A stretch of DNA of 64,000 nucleotides from Flavobacterium suncheonense GH29-5 = DSM 17707 (GCF_000430025.1 NZ_AUCZ01000007.1:186001-250000); one strand, 5' to 3'; positions 25,601 to 34,412 are shown, counted from the stretch's first letter. The notes: generated by a model from the letters alone, not told the origin. Translations and numbers: made by a program.

Positions 25601-26843
25601 TAATTTACCCGATTTTCCGGATGTAGCCGCATGTGACAGTTACGTTTTACCGGTTTTAACGCATGTTCCGCCGGAAACCAGCAATACTTACAGCATCGGT
25701 TATTATTATGATCCGAATGGTGTAAATCCTGTTCCAAACGGCACCCTCTTCACTTCGGCCAACACACCGGATACGATTTATGTATATGCAGTGAATGCAG
25801 GGCGTTTCGGTATAACCTGTATCGAAGAAAAATCCTTTGCGATTACGGTTTCCGATACTCCGGTTTTACCGGCTATGACTTTCCCTATCGAAAAATGCGG
25901 AAGCTATACCTTGCCGCCATTACCTACTGTTACTTACAATATTGGCTATTATACCGAACCGGGTGGTATAGGATTGATTTCACCGACCAATTACACCTAC
26001 AGCACGGCGGGAACTTACACGGTTTATGTTTATGCGACTGCCGCCAACAATCCTAATTGTTACGATGAGCTTTCCTTTACGTTCACGGTTTACCCGCTAC
26101 TCGACATCGCTTTAACCGGTGGTATCATCTGTGTCGACCCGATTACCAATGCGGCTCAGACTACATATACCATCAACACCGGTTTGGATCCTGCACTGTT
26201 TAGTGCCGAATGGTATTTAAACGGAACCTTAATGGGCACCGGCGTGAGTTATACGGCAAGTGAAGCCGGGACGTATACCGTAGATTTCATCAAACTTACG
26301 CCCGAATCGGGAGCCGATTGTAATTACAACTCCACAACGGTTACCGTTGAGCGATCCAGCGTAGCCGTTGCCCATGCTACTTTGTCCGGCGCTTTTGAAG
26401 ACGTGATTGATATTACCGTAAACATTGAAGCCGGTTATGGTGAATACCTGTACCAACTGGAAGACGGCCCTTTGCAAAGCAGCAATATCTTCACAAATGT
26501 GCCTGCCGGCGAATACACCATCTCTATTTATGACACCAAAGCCAACTGCGGAAAAACGGAGCTTACCGTAAACGTTTTAAGTTATCCGAATTTCTTTACT
26601 CCTAACGGCGATGGCAGTAACGATTACTGGAACATTTCCAGCTTGCGGAATCAGCCGGAGGCTTATATCAATATCTTCGACCGTTACGGCAAACTGCTGA
26701 AACAAATCAGTCCTGCCGGAAAAGGATGGGACGGAAGATACAATGGCGAAATGTTGCCCTCTACCGATTACTGGTTTCAGGTTTTTTACAAGTTAAACGG
26801 AGAACCGAAAGAGTTTAAGGCACATTTCAGCATGAAACGATAA
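22629..26843 (+). CDS. Large secreted multidomain protein with T9SS type B sorting domain
   Basis: 1404 residues, probably a surface adhesin or matrix protein exported by Sec and then type IX secretion. Order: signal peptide (to about 20); choice-of-anchor-L-like domain (about 20-265; FDFVPVSSAFSFDFLFASNE); Ig/PKD-like domains (about 270-530); eight Cys-pair repeats (about 535-1155), each opening like C-x-S-Y-x-L-P-P and holding a GTYY/GYY core; another Ig-like domain (about 1160-1240); and the C-terminal gliding-motility type B signal (about 1319-1404; NFFTPNGDGSNDYWNI, INIFDRYGKLL, GWDGRYNGEMLPSTDYWF). No enzyme motif seen. Single gene with terminator. Confidence 0.9.
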   Translation: MNKIVVFILFFVSLASQSQTIAVTDNSHTAADLVNLLLGNSCVEVSNISISSAQSVAYFNQNGSTFPIAEGVILRSGIATDTQGSYTGNNLSGTAGGGGTDAFLQNLSNTSSGTSTPILDLAFLEFDFVPVSSAFSFDFLFASNEYGQYQCLSNDIFAFELTDLTTGITTNLAVIPGTSNPVSVKNIKNSAYNNTCGSTNPTLFAVYNVNNPATSTLNMRGHTVVLNASSAVTPNNPYRLKLVIADYGDADIDSAVFIAAGSFQNNFSLGNDQIICSGDEYILNTNLDNTYTYEWLMNGGPTGITTPTYTVTQPGTYTVNITKGSCVLADTVVFSDLWVSSPISLRTCNTGSATYSYNLTVNNETFMGIDNALYDVFYYASMADVVSNTPIPASNLTNYLSPGSETIYIKIFNTQTNQFCDAVYPFDLIVTDPVNSAPDFITSICDSNFGQNFDLTALNNGILLGQPAANYNITYYSLLSDAQQGSNSISNILSIPASTNSVSVWALVQDVTNPDCFDITGVTFNINPLPPVSSLPNVVACSSYVLPVIANGTYYDGQGGTGTQYNAGDTIDESGIYYIFSGPDANGCTNQTSFQAYFVEEYEPQYDHCGTFTVPFPPYDIGAFYTALGGPSGGGALLVPGTVFTNNTQSTITQDIFYYAEMDGVPCIDAIFTINIHPVPLVDDPADVTVCDSYTLPPLTYGTYYYINEDSGMPEQVFVDPGFVITKTIEMHAYNEIISTDHYGDPWYCTAENTFMVNIIETGLFTPQEACGSFTLPPLTVGGYFDAPNGGGNPVDPAIPITTSQTIYYHAPTTSFPNCTEVMNLHYEITIFPLPDVSTVPNGTHCGEFILPAIANGTYYTLQGGPLTPGQVALPAGSIIDLSGINLAPGTYWIYNGPDSNDCANESSFTIDITPYPVTDDPINRIECHPYNIPTPANGTVYTAPNGPNGTGTVVSAATIFNTDNTFYMYNIDPATGCVFDKPFKVYYNGINLPDFPDVAACDSYVLPVLTHVPPETSNTYSIGYYYDPNGVNPVPNGTLFTSANTPDTIYVYAVNAGRFGITCIEEKSFAITVSDTPVLPAMTFPIEKCGSYTLPPLPTVTYNIGYYTEPGGIGLISPTNYTYSTAGTYTVYVYATAANNPNCYDELSFTFTVYPLLDIALTGGIICVDPITNAAQTTYTINTGLDPALFSAEWYLNGTLMGTGVSYTASEAGTYTVDFIKLTPESGADCNYNSTTVTVERSSVAVAHATLSGAFEDVIDITVNIEAGYGEYLYQLEDGPLQSSNIFTNVPAGEYTISIYDTKANCGKTELTVNVLSYPNFFTPNGDGSNDYWNISSLRNQPEAYINIFDRYGKLLKQISPAGKGWDGRYNGEMLPSTDYWFQVFYKLNGEPKEFKAHFSMKR

Positions 26844-26847
26844 CAGC

Positions 26848-26880
26848 AAACCCGATAGCGATTGTAATCGGGTTTTCTTT
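26848..26880 (+). terminator. Terminator of the T9SS adhesin gene
   Basis: Perfect 9-bp stem AAACCCGAT / ATCGGGTTT with a 10-base loop and a T-rich tail. Confidence 0.85.
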
Positions 26881-26920
26881 TGAAACTTTGTACCTTTGCC
26901 CATTAATTTAGCATCGCATC

Positions 26921-27967
26921 ATGATAGAAGATAAAAACCAACAACGCACCAGCATTGCGCAATTAGGCGAGTTCGGCCTGATTGACCATTTGACGAAACA
27001 ATTCGAAATCGCACAACCGTCTACCCTAAAAGGAATTGGCGATGATGCCGCAGTTTTGGATTTTAAGAACAAAAAGGTTGTCGTTTCCACCGATTTACTG
27101 ATTGAAGGCATTCATTTCGATTTGGCGTACATGCCGCTGAAGCATTTGGGTTATAAAGCCGTATCGGTAAACGTGTCCGACATTTGTGCAATGAATGCGA
27201 AACCCACACAGATTACGGTTTCCATTGCCGTTTCCAACCGTTTTCCTCTGGAAGCACTGGAAGAATTGTATGCCGGAATTGCCTTAGCCGCAAAAGTGTA
27301 CAATGTCGATGTAATCGGCGGTGATACCACTTCGTCTCAGAAGGGTCTGCTCATTTCCGTTACGGCTCTGGGTGAATCGGATGAAAACGAAATTGTATAC
27401 CGCAAAGGAGCCGGAGAAAAAGACTTATTGGTGGTTTCCGGCGATATCGGAGCGGCTTACATGGGATTGCAGGTTTTGGAGCGCGAAAAGCAAGTTTTTT
27501 TGGTCAATCCGAACAACCAGCCGGACTTGGATAATTATACGTATCTTATTGAACGCCAGCTAAAGCCGGAAGCGCGTGTGGATGTCCGCGAAATTCTGGA
27601 GAAACTGGAAATCAAACCCACTTCGATGATTGACATTTCGGACGGTTTGTCTTCGGAAATCATGCATTTGTGCAAACAATCGAAGGTGGGCTGTAATCTC
27701 TACGAAGACAAATTGCCTTTAGACCCACAACTGATTAATGTGTGTGAAGAATTCAACATCGACAGCACCACGGTAGCCATCAACGGCGGAGAAGATTACG
27801 AATTGCTGTTTACCATCAAAATGGACGATTACGATAAGATAAAAGGCAATCCTAATTTTACGGTGATCGGTCATATGACACAGGAAAGTGAAGGCATGCA
27901 CCTGGTAACAAGAGCCAACACCAAAATCGAACTGAAAGCGAGAGGCTGGAATGCGTTAACGGAGTAA
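26921..27967 (+). CDS. thiL: Thiamine-monophosphate kinase
   Basis: Phosphorylates thiamine monophosphate to thiamine pyrophosphate. 348 residues. AIR-synthase-like fold: LGEFGLIDHLTKQF, GIGDDAAVLDF (metal-binding Asp pair), VVSTDLLIEGIHFDL, KAVSVNVSDICAMNAKPTQ, GGDTTSS, and C-terminal MIDISDGLSSEIMHLC and GGEDYELLFT. A TACCTTTG -7 box at 26891-26898 lies directly after the previous terminator. No other thiamine gene is nearby. Confidence 0.95.
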   Translation: MIEDKNQQRTSIAQLGEFGLIDHLTKQFEIAQPSTLKGIGDDAAVLDFKNKKVVVSTDLLIEGIHFDLAYMPLKHLGYKAVSVNVSDICAMNAKPTQITVSIAVSNRFPLEALEELYAGIALAAKVYNVDVIGGDTTSSQKGLLISVTALGESDENEIVYRKGAGEKDLLVVSGDIGAAYMGLQVLEREKQVFLVNPNNQPDLDNYTYLIERQLKPEARVDVREILEKLEIKPTSMIDISDGLSSEIMHLCKQSKVGCNLYEDKLPLDPQLINVCEEFNIDSTTVAINGGEDYELLFTIKMDDYDKIKGNPNFTVIGHMTQESEGMHLVTRANTKIELKARGWNALTE

Positions 27968-27987
27968 AATTTTAAAGTCCAAATCAT

Positions 27988-28027
27988 AAAAAAATCCCAA
28001 ACTCAATATTGAATTTGGGATTTTTTG
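27988..28027. terminator. Bidirectional terminator between thiL and glyS
   Basis: Perfect 13-bp stem AAAAAATCCCAAA / TTTGGGATTTTTT; the loop itself contains the palindrome TCAATATTGA. Confidence 0.9.
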
Positions 28028-28043
28028 TTGCTTTTATAAAAAA

Positions 28044-29585
28044 TTACATCTTCATCAACCAGTTTCGCATGGAAACCTCATTATTGATAATACCACGTAA
28101 TTCTTCGATTTTAACGCGATCTTGCTGCATTGAATCTCTGTGACGAATCGTTACTGTTTGGTCTTCCAAAGTTTGGTGGTCTACTGTAATACAGAAAGGT
28201 GTTCCTAAGGCATCCTGTCTTCTGTAACGGCGACCCACGGCATCTTTTTCGTCGTAGGCTACGTTGAAATCCCATTTCAGATCTTCAATGATTTGTCTTG
28301 CTACTTCCGGCAAACCGTCTTTTTTCACCAATGGCAAAACGGCTGCTTTGGTTGGTGCTAACACACTTGGCAGACGCAATACCGTTCTGGTACTGCCATC
28401 TTCCAAAGTTTCTTCCTGTAAGGCTTTGGAGAAAACCGCCAAAAACATACGGTCTAACCCTACGGAGGTTTCCACTACGTACGGTACATAATTTTTATTT
28501 TCTTCGGTATCGAAATACTGTAATTTTTTACCGGAGAATTCTTCGTGGGCTTTCAAATCGAAATCGGTACGGGAATGGATGCCTTCCAATTCTTTGAACC
28601 CGAACGGGAAGTTGAATTCGATATCAGCCGCCGCATTGGCATAGTGCGCTAATTTTTCATGGTCGTGGAAACGGTAATTCTCTTTTCCTAACCCTAAGGA
28701 CAAATGCCATTTCAAACGGGTTTCTTTCCAATATTCATAATATTTCATTTCTTCGCCCGGCTTCACGAAAAACTGCATTTCCATCTGTTCAAACTCGCGC
28801 ATGCGGAAGATAAACTGACGCGCCACAATCTCGTTGCGGAACGCTTTCCCCGTTTGCGCAATCCCGAAAGGAATTTTCATACGCCCGGTTTTCTGAACAT
28901 TCAGGAAGTTTACGAAAATCCCCTGAGCGGTTTCCGGACGTAAATACAGATCCATCGCAGAATCAGCAGATGCCCCTAATTTTGTTCCGAACATCAAATT
29001 GAACTGGCGTACTTCCGTCCAGTTTTTGGAACCGGTTTCCGGATCGGCGATTTCCAGTTCTTCGATCAGCGCTTTTACATCGGCTAAATCACCCGACTCC
29101 AAACCACGCGCCATGCGTTGCAGAATCTCGTTCTTTTTGGAAAGGTATTCCACCACTCTCGGGTTGGTCGACACGAATTGTGCCTCGTCAAAAGCTTCAC
29201 CAAAACGGGTTCTGGCTTTCTCGATTTCTTTTTGGGCTTTCTGGTTTAATTTTTCGGCATAATCCTCAATTAAAACATCGGCACGGTATCTTTTTTTAGA
29301 ATCTTTGTTGTCAATCAGCGGATCGTTAAACGCATCTACGTGACCGGAGGCTTTCCAGGTGGTCGGGTGCATGAAAATTGCAGCGTCAATTCCCACAATG
29401 TTTTCGTGCATCTGTACCATGGATTTCCACCAATAGTCACGGATGTTTTTCTTTAACTCCACTCCGTTTTGAGCATAATCGTATACTGCGCTCAAACCAT
29501 CATAAATTTCGCTGGACTGGAATATGAATCCATATTCTTTTGCATGCGAAACCACATTCTTAAATAAGTCTTCTTGTTTTGCCAT
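28044..29585 (-). CDS. glyS: Glycine-tRNA ligase (dimeric, eukaryote/Gram-positive type)
   Basis: Class II aminoacyl-tRNA synthetase charging tRNA-Gly; single-chain type rather than alpha/beta. 513 residues. Motifs: N-terminal FIFQSSEIYDGLSAVYDY, motif 2 GKAFRNEIVARQFIFRMREFEQMEMQFF, motif 3 VETSVGLDRMF, and a C-terminal anticodon-binding domain (LPLVKKDGLPEVA, DEKDAVGRRYRRQDALGTPFCITVD). An exact TACTTTTG box ends 7 bases before the ATG. Confidence 0.97.
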   Translation of the reverse strand: MAKQEDLFKNVVSHAKEYGFIFQSSEIYDGLSAVYDYAQNGVELKKNIRDYWWKSMVQMHENIVGIDAAIFMHPTTWKASGHVDAFNDPLIDNKDSKKRYRADVLIEDYAEKLNQKAQKEIEKARTRFGEAFDEAQFVSTNPRVVEYLSKKNEILQRMARGLESGDLADVKALIEELEIADPETGSKNWTEVRQFNLMFGTKLGASADSAMDLYLRPETAQGIFVNFLNVQKTGRMKIPFGIAQTGKAFRNEIVARQFIFRMREFEQMEMQFFVKPGEEMKYYEYWKETRLKWHLSLGLGKENYRFHDHEKLAHYANAAADIEFNFPFGFKELEGIHSRTDFDLKAHEEFSGKKLQYFDTEENKNYVPYVVETSVGLDRMFLAVFSKALQEETLEDGSTRTVLRLPSVLAPTKAAVLPLVKKDGLPEVARQIIEDLKWDFNVAYDEKDAVGRRYRRQDALGTPFCITVDHQTLEDQTVTIRHRDSMQQDRVKIEELRGIINNEVSMRNWLMKM

Positions 29586-29592
29586 AGTGACG

Positions 29593-29600
29593 CAAAAGTA
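29593..29600 (-). promoter_or_regulatory. -7 promoter box of glyS
   Basis: TACTTTTG on the minus strand, 7 bases before the ATG at 29585; the transcript would have almost no leader. Confidence 0.55.
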
Positions 29601-29651
29601 TAAAAATAGCGCGGGAAAAAATAGTGGAAAAACTATCTTTTTGGAAGTTTT

Positions 29652-30308
29652 TTAATTGACCCTGAAATTGGTAGCGGCAATGACTTCGTCGTTGCAAAGC
29701 ACCTTAATACTGTAGTTTCCGGCAATAATTTCGTGCTGATACAAATCGACAAACAAACAGGCATCGGTGGCAAAACAGTTGTAATACACCTCCTTAACGA
29801 GACGATTCTGATCGCTATCCAGATTCAGAAGTCGGTTTTTGGGATTGCGGATTTGTACCTGAATCCTTTTATTCCCTGGTGTTATGAGTTTGTTTTGCTC
29901 TAGGGTAAAACATATTCGCAACTGATCGATTTTATTTGAATTATTGGTTTCCACAACATCTCTCCCTACTTTACGAACCCCTCTTACATTAAGATTGACA
30001 GCCTGAAGTTTACTTTCTTTTTCAGGATTACGTTTGGGAGCCGCTTCCATCTGTAATTTTTTTTTAGTAAAATTCTTACCTGAATCGATGCTTTTTTGTG
30101 TCTTTTCCGTAATTTTATCCAACGAATCGTACCGTCTTAAAATTTCAGAAATCTGATTTTGATGCAGTGTATTTTCAAGATAGAGTTTCTCTTTAAGGCT
30201 CTCATTTTGTTTCGAAGTAATGTACAATTTAAAGGAAACAACCAGCATCCCGATTAACAAAAATCCAACGCTGGTAGAAGTAATGCTTATGTAGTGTCTA
30301 AGAGGCAT
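29652..30308 (-). CDS. Membrane-anchored protein of unknown function
   Basis: 218 residues. One N-terminal membrane segment (about 9-30, TSVGFLLIGMLVVSFKLYIT) is followed by a coiled-coil-prone stretch (about 32-70, KQNESLKEKLYLENTLHQNQISEILRR in part), a Lys-rich linker and a C-terminal beta-rich domain (about 120-218; LRICFTLEQNKLITPGNKRIQVQ, VKEVYYNCFATDACLFVDLYQHEIIAGNYSIKV in part). The short-helix-plus-coiled-coil anchor with a periplasmic Ig-like domain is a structural inference. Divergent from comF, 58 bases apart. No family recognised. Confidence 0.75.
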   Translation of the reverse strand: MPLRHYISITSTSVGFLLIGMLVVSFKLYITSKQNESLKEKLYLENTLHQNQISEILRRYDSLDKITEKTQKSIDSGKNFTKKKLQMEAAPKRNPEKESKLQAVNLNVRGVRKVGRDVVETNNSNKIDQLRICFTLEQNKLITPGNKRIQVQIRNPKNRLLNLDSDQNRLVKEVYYNCFATDACLFVDLYQHEIIAGNYSIKVLCNDEVIAATNFRVN

Positions 30309-30366
30309 TTGAAAAATTATAATGTTTGAAGCTACTTTTTATAACCCATACAATCAAAAAAAATCG

Positions 30367-31056
30367 ATGAACGCTTTAAAAAATCTGTTAAATCTCCTCT
30401 TCCCCACAGCCTGCAAAGGATGTGCTTCACAACTTTTTTCATACGAAACCACTATTTGTCTGCGCTGCCAACACGAACTTCCGCTCACCAATCATCTGGC
30501 GAACCCTGAAAACGAAACGTTTAAAAAGTTTTACGGAAAGCTAGCCGTTGAGCATGCTTCTTCCGTGGTGTACTTCCACAAAAAAGGCATCGTGCAACAA
30601 CTGATTCACCATTTAAAATACAAGGGAGCACAAGATGTCGGTCATTTTTTCGGCACCCTGTACGCTTCCTCTGCAAAAGAAGATCTGATTTTAAAAACTG
30701 TAGACCAAATCATTCCGGTTCCCTTGCATCCAAAGAAATTGCAGGAACGCGGATACAATCAGGTAACCACTTTCGGAGCCTCATTAGCGCAGGGCTTGAA
30801 TGTTCCGATGAATGAAACCCTTTTGGAACGGAAACGCTATTCGAAAACACAAACCCAAAAGAACATTTTCGGCCGTTCCGAACTGAGCACAGCTCTTTTC
30901 GACGTTAGGTTTTCGGAAAACGAACACGGCAAACATTTCCTGTTGGTAGACGATGTAATTACCACCGGTGCCACTTTGGAAGCCTGCGGAAAAGCGCTCC
31001 TGAAAATTCCCGGGGCCAAAATCAGTGTGGTTACCATTGCGTATGCGCATTCATAA
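30367..31056 (+). CDS. comF: ComF family protein (phosphoribosyltransferase-like)
   Basis: Homologue of ComF, which is needed for DNA uptake/competence in several bacteria. 229 residues from the ATG at 30367; an ATG at 30322 would add 15 residues unlike the family. An N-terminal zinc ribbon has CKGC and CLRC pairs. The PRTase domain carries QIIPVPLHPKKLQERGYNQ and the PRPP loop LLVDDVITTGATLEACG; LLERKRYSKTQTQ is also typical. Followed after 55 bases by a lipoprotein gene on the same strand. Confidence 0.92.
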   Translation: MNALKNLLNLLFPTACKGCASQLFSYETTICLRCQHELPLTNHLANPENETFKKFYGKLAVEHASSVVYFHKKGIVQQLIHHLKYKGAQDVGHFFGTLYASSAKEDLILKTVDQIIPVPLHPKKLQERGYNQVTTFGASLAQGLNVPMNETLLERKRYSKTQTQKNIFGRSELSTALFDVRFSENEHGKHFLLVDDVITTGATLEACGKALLKIPGAKISVVTIAYAHS

Positions 31057-31111
31057 TTTTATAGAAAACATTTCATTTCCAGTAAATATAATTGTTATTT
31101 TGTGCTGTTAA

Positions 31112-32725
31112 ATGAATTCCAAGATGCTGAAATCAAAGTTTACATTCCTGCTTGTATCACTTGTTTTACTGGTAACCGGTTGTGCCAAAAGAGGTACCAT
31201 CACAGGAGGCGCCAAGGATACCATTCCTCCGGTACTGATTAACAGCAGTCCGAAAAATTTCAGTACGGATTTTAAAGGCGATTTCATCAAAATCACGTTT
31301 GACGAATACATCAAGATTAAAGATCTTAACAAGCAACTGATTATCTCGCCGCCGATGAAAAACGCTCCTTATATTGTTCCGATGGGAAGTGCCAGCAAAT
31401 TCATTTCGATTAAAATCAACGATACGTTACAGCCGAACACTACCTACAGTTTTAATTTCGGACAGAGTATTACCGACAACAACGAGGGCAATCCTTTTTC
31501 ACAATTTAAATACGTTTTTTCCACCGGTAGCTACATCGACTCGCTGAAACTTGGCGGTAAAATTAAAGACGCTCTTTCCAAAAAAACAGACAACTTTGTG
31601 AACATCCAGCTGTATGAAGCAGCAACCTTTAACGATTCCACGATTTACAAAGAACAGCCGCGTTATGTAACCAACAGCCTGGACAGTCTTACCACTTTTG
31701 CGCTTGAAAATCTGAAAGAAGGCCAATACTATCTCATCGCCTTAAAAGACGAGAACAAAGATTATAAATACAATCCGAAAACCGATAAAATTGCCTTTCA
31801 CAACAAACCGATTGTGATTCCGAACGATACCCTTTTCCGATTGGATCTCTTTAAAGAAAAACTCCCATTTAAAGCCTCGAGACCGTCTCAAGCCAGTGCC
31901 AATAGGTTGGTAATGGGTTATGAAGGAACGCACAAGAATGTTGCCTTAAAAATCCGGAATAAGGATGCGGAAATTCCTTTTGTCATAACAAAACTTCCAA
32001 AAGCCGATTCCCTACAGCTCTGGATTCCGAAAATCAAAACGGATTCCCTTCAAATTGAGGTTGCCGGGGAACAATTTTCCAAAACTTTTACGACGAAGTT
32101 AAAAGAAATGAAAACAACCGACACGCTTTCTTTGAAGGCAAAACAGTCCGGAAGCATTGCTTTTAGGGAAAATTTCACGATTGAAGCCGCCACGCCTTTG
32201 GTAAAAATTGACGCCTCAAAAATCAGGATAACCAAAAAAGATTCCGCAGCAGTAGCATTTACGGCCAAGTACAAGGAATTTGAACAGGAGTTGGTTTTCG
32301 ATTTCAAAAAAGAAGAAAGCGAAAAATACAAGGTATTGTTGTTGCCCGGCGCGCTGAAAGATTTTTACGATAAGGAAAACGATACTCTTTCCTACACTCT
32401 CAACACTAAAAAATTATCCGATTTTGGCAACCTGAAGATTACCCTGGAAAATGTCGACCGTTTCCCGATTCTTGTGGAACTGCTGGATGCGAAAGAAAAT
32501 GTAATGGAATCGCAGTATTCCGAAAAAGAAACCGTTCTTTATTTCGACGTCATTGAACCCCGACAATATACGCTGAGAATCATCTACGACGACGACAAAA
32601 ACAAAGAGTGGACTTCCGGAAACTTCCTGGAAAAACGACAGCCGGAAGAAGTGATTTACTTTCCGAAAGAAATCGATGTCCGGGCCAACTGGGATGTAGA
32701 ACAGCCCTTTATTCTGTCAAAGTAA
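31112..32725 (+). CDS. Lipoprotein with N-terminal SbsA-type Ig-like domain
   Basis: 537 residues with a lipoprotein signal (FLLVSLVLLVTGC, Cys at about residue 24; start at 31112 or 31124). Then comes the conserved flavobacterial opening GTITGGAKDTIPPVL and a Big_5/SbsA Ig-like domain (about 40-130; FSTDFKGDFIKITFDEYIKI), followed by further beta-rich repeats and a short conserved C-terminus (DVRANWDVEQPFILSK). Likely anchored in the outer membrane or periplasm; function unknown. Its last 17 bases overlap the convergent amidase gene. Confidence 0.85.
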   Translation: MNSKMLKSKFTFLLVSLVLLVTGCAKRGTITGGAKDTIPPVLINSSPKNFSTDFKGDFIKITFDEYIKIKDLNKQLIISPPMKNAPYIVPMGSASKFISIKINDTLQPNTTYSFNFGQSITDNNEGNPFSQFKYVFSTGSYIDSLKLGGKIKDALSKKTDNFVNIQLYEAATFNDSTIYKEQPRYVTNSLDSLTTFALENLKEGQYYLIALKDENKDYKYNPKTDKIAFHNKPIVIPNDTLFRLDLFKEKLPFKASRPSQASANRLVMGYEGTHKNVALKIRNKDAEIPFVITKLPKADSLQLWIPKIKTDSLQIEVAGEQFSKTFTTKLKEMKTTDTLSLKAKQSGSIAFRENFTIEAATPLVKIDASKIRITKKDSAAVAFTAKYKEFEQELVFDFKKEESEKYKVLLLPGALKDFYDKENDTLSYTLNTKKLSDFGNLKITLENVDRFPILVELLDAKENVMESQYSEKETVLYFDVIEPRQYTLRIIYDDDKNKEWTSGNFLEKRQPEEVIYFPKEIDVRANWDVEQPFILSK

Positions 32726-33476
32726 AACCGTCGCGATCGCCTAAAAAACCGAATTTGTTGCGGTTGGCCAACATGAGTTCCTTATCCAGACGAACGGAAA
32801 ACACCATCTCTTTTTCCGATGGTTCCACCATATAATTGCCGAGATAATCGATAATCTGGGAATGGCCAGGATAATTGTTGTCGTTTTCATCGTCCCCGAT
32901 TCGGTTAACGCCTATCACATAGGTCATGTTTTCAATCGCTCTGGCTTTGAGCAAGGTATCCCACGCCTGAATTCTCGCTTGCGGCCAATTGGCCACGTAG
33001 ATCAGCAGGTCATAATCGTCATTAAAACGGGAAAAGACCGGAAAACGCAAGTCGTAACATACAAAAGGACAAATCCGCCAGCCTAAATAATTAATAATTT
33101 TCTTTTCGTTGCCTTTGGTGTACACTTTATGCTCACCAGCCAGCGAAAACAGGTGGCGCTTGTCGTAATATTCCACTTCGCCGGTTGGGAAAACGAACAA
33201 CAACCGGTTGTAATAATTTTCTTTTTCCCGAACAACCATGCTTCCCATGATGGCCATATTCCGGGCTTGGGCAGTTTCTTTCATCCAGGCAATCGTTGGC
33301 CCATCCATGGCTTCGGCCACTTCATGCGGATTCATGGTAAACCCGGACGTAAACATTTCCGGAAGCACCACCAGGAGCGTTTCCTCCGGGATGTTTTGAA
33401 TTTTGGCGGCGAAATAATTGCGGTTCACTTCAGGGTTTTCCCAAAAGAGTGGGGCCTGGATAATGGAAATTTGCAT
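32709..33476 (-). CDS. Omega-amidase / nitrilase-family hydrolase (YafV/Nit2-like)
   Basis: C-N hydrolase of the nitrilase superfamily that, in characterised relatives, deaminates alpha-ketoglutaramate or alpha-ketosuccinamate. 255 residues from the ATG at 33476 (MQISIIQAPLFWENP). Catalytic triad in context: Glu of VLPEMFTSGF, Lys of EYYDKRHLF and Cys of PFVCYDLRFPVF. The upstream extension to 33518 is Leu/Lys-rich and not family-like. Gene end overlaps the lipoprotein gene tail-to-tail by 17 bases with no terminator between them. Confidence 0.9.
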   Translation of the reverse strand: MQISIIQAPLFWENPEVNRNYFAAKIQNIPEETLLVVLPEMFTSGFTMNPHEVAEAMDGPTIAWMKETAQARNMAIMGSMVVREKENYYNRLLFVFPTGEVEYYDKRHLFSLAGEHKVYTKGNEKKIINYLGWRICPFVCYDLRFPVFSRFNDDYDLLIYVANWPQARIQAWDTLLKARAIENMTYVIGVNRIGDDENDNNYPGHSQIIDYLGNYMVEPSEKEMVFSVRLDKELMLANRNKFGFLGDRDGFTLTE

Positions 33477-33507
33477 AAAGAAACGTTTTGTTAAAAGTAG
33501 TAAAAAC

Positions 33508-33542
33508 AAAAAACGCATCCAACATTGCCGGATGCGTTTTTT
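33508..33542. terminator. Terminator of the sdh operon (bidirectional)
   Basis: Perfect 11-bp stem AAAACGCATCC / GGATGCGTTTT with a 9-base loop and T-run on both strands; lies 18 bases past the sdhB stop. Confidence 0.9.
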
Positions 33543-33560
33543 ATAAATTCGATTAAAAGC

Positions 33561-34322
33561 TTATTTCAGACTCGCTTTTAAGTATTCACGGTTCATACGG
33601 GCGATGTTCTCCAATGAAATGCCTTTAGGACATTCGATTTCACATGCTCCGGTGTTGGTACAGTTTCCGAATCCTTCTTCGTCCATCTGACGCACCATGT
33701 TCAGTACACGCTCGGTAGCTTCCACACGTCCTTGCGGCAACAAGGCGTATTGAGAAACTTTCGCTCCCACGAACAACATAGCCGATCCGTTTTTACAAGT
33801 CGCCACACAAGCCCCGCATCCGATACAAGCTGCTGCTTCAAACGCTTTGTCTGCATCTGTTTTTGGAACTGGCGTTGCATTAGCATCGATGGTTCTTCCG
33901 GAAGTGTTTACCGATACGAAACCTCCTGCCTGTTGGATACGGTCGAAAGCGCTGCGGTCTACCACCAAGTCTTTGATTACCGGGAAGGCTTTACTTCTCC
34001 ACGGCTCCACATAGATGGTATCCCCGTCGTTGAACATACGCATGTGCAACTGACAGGTGGTGATGCCGGTGTCCGGTCCGTGGGCACGTCCGTTGATGTA
34101 CAGCGAACACATTCCGCAGATTCCCTCACGACAGTCGTGGTCGAAGGCAACCGGCTCTTTTCTTTCGTTTACTAATTGTTCGTTCAATTGGTCTAACATT
34201 TCCAGGAACGAGCTGTCAGTGGAAACGTTATCCAGTTTGTATGTTTCCATACTCCCTTTCTCTTTAGCGTTTTTCTGACGCCAAATTTTAAGGTTTATAT
34301 TGATAGTCTTTTTAGAAGCCAT
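33561..34322 (-). CDS. sdhB: Succinate dehydrogenase/fumarate reductase iron-sulfur subunit
   Basis: Electron-transfer subunit of complex II, 253 residues. Three cluster motifs: [2Fe-2S] in [15 protein letters not shown] with a downstream Cys, [4Fe-4S] in [14 protein letters not shown], and [3Fe-4S] in [14 protein letters not shown]. The N-terminus has about 25 extra residues ([20 protein letters not shown]) typical of the Bacteroidota B-type enzyme. Last gene of sdhC-sdhA-sdhB; 90 bases separate it from sdhA. Confidence 0.97.
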   Translation of the reverse strand: MASKKTININLKIWRQKNAKEKGSMETYKLDNVSTDSSFLEMLDQLNEQLVNERKEPVAFDHDCREGICGMCSLYINGRAHGPDTGITTCQLHMRMFNDGDTIYVEPWRSKAFPVIKDLVVDRSAFDRIQQAGGFVSVNTSGRTIDANATPVPKTDADKAFEAAACIGCGACVATCKNGSAMLFVGAKVSQYALLPQGRVEATERVLNMVRQMDEEGFGNCTNTGACEIECPKGISLENIARMNREYLKASLK

Positions 34323-34412
34323 AATTTTTTATTTTTTGAGGTTTAGTAATCCGGTGTCTGTAATTCGAGTGCAACACCTTATCACTTCTCCCTTTTTACT
34401 AATCCCTAATTC

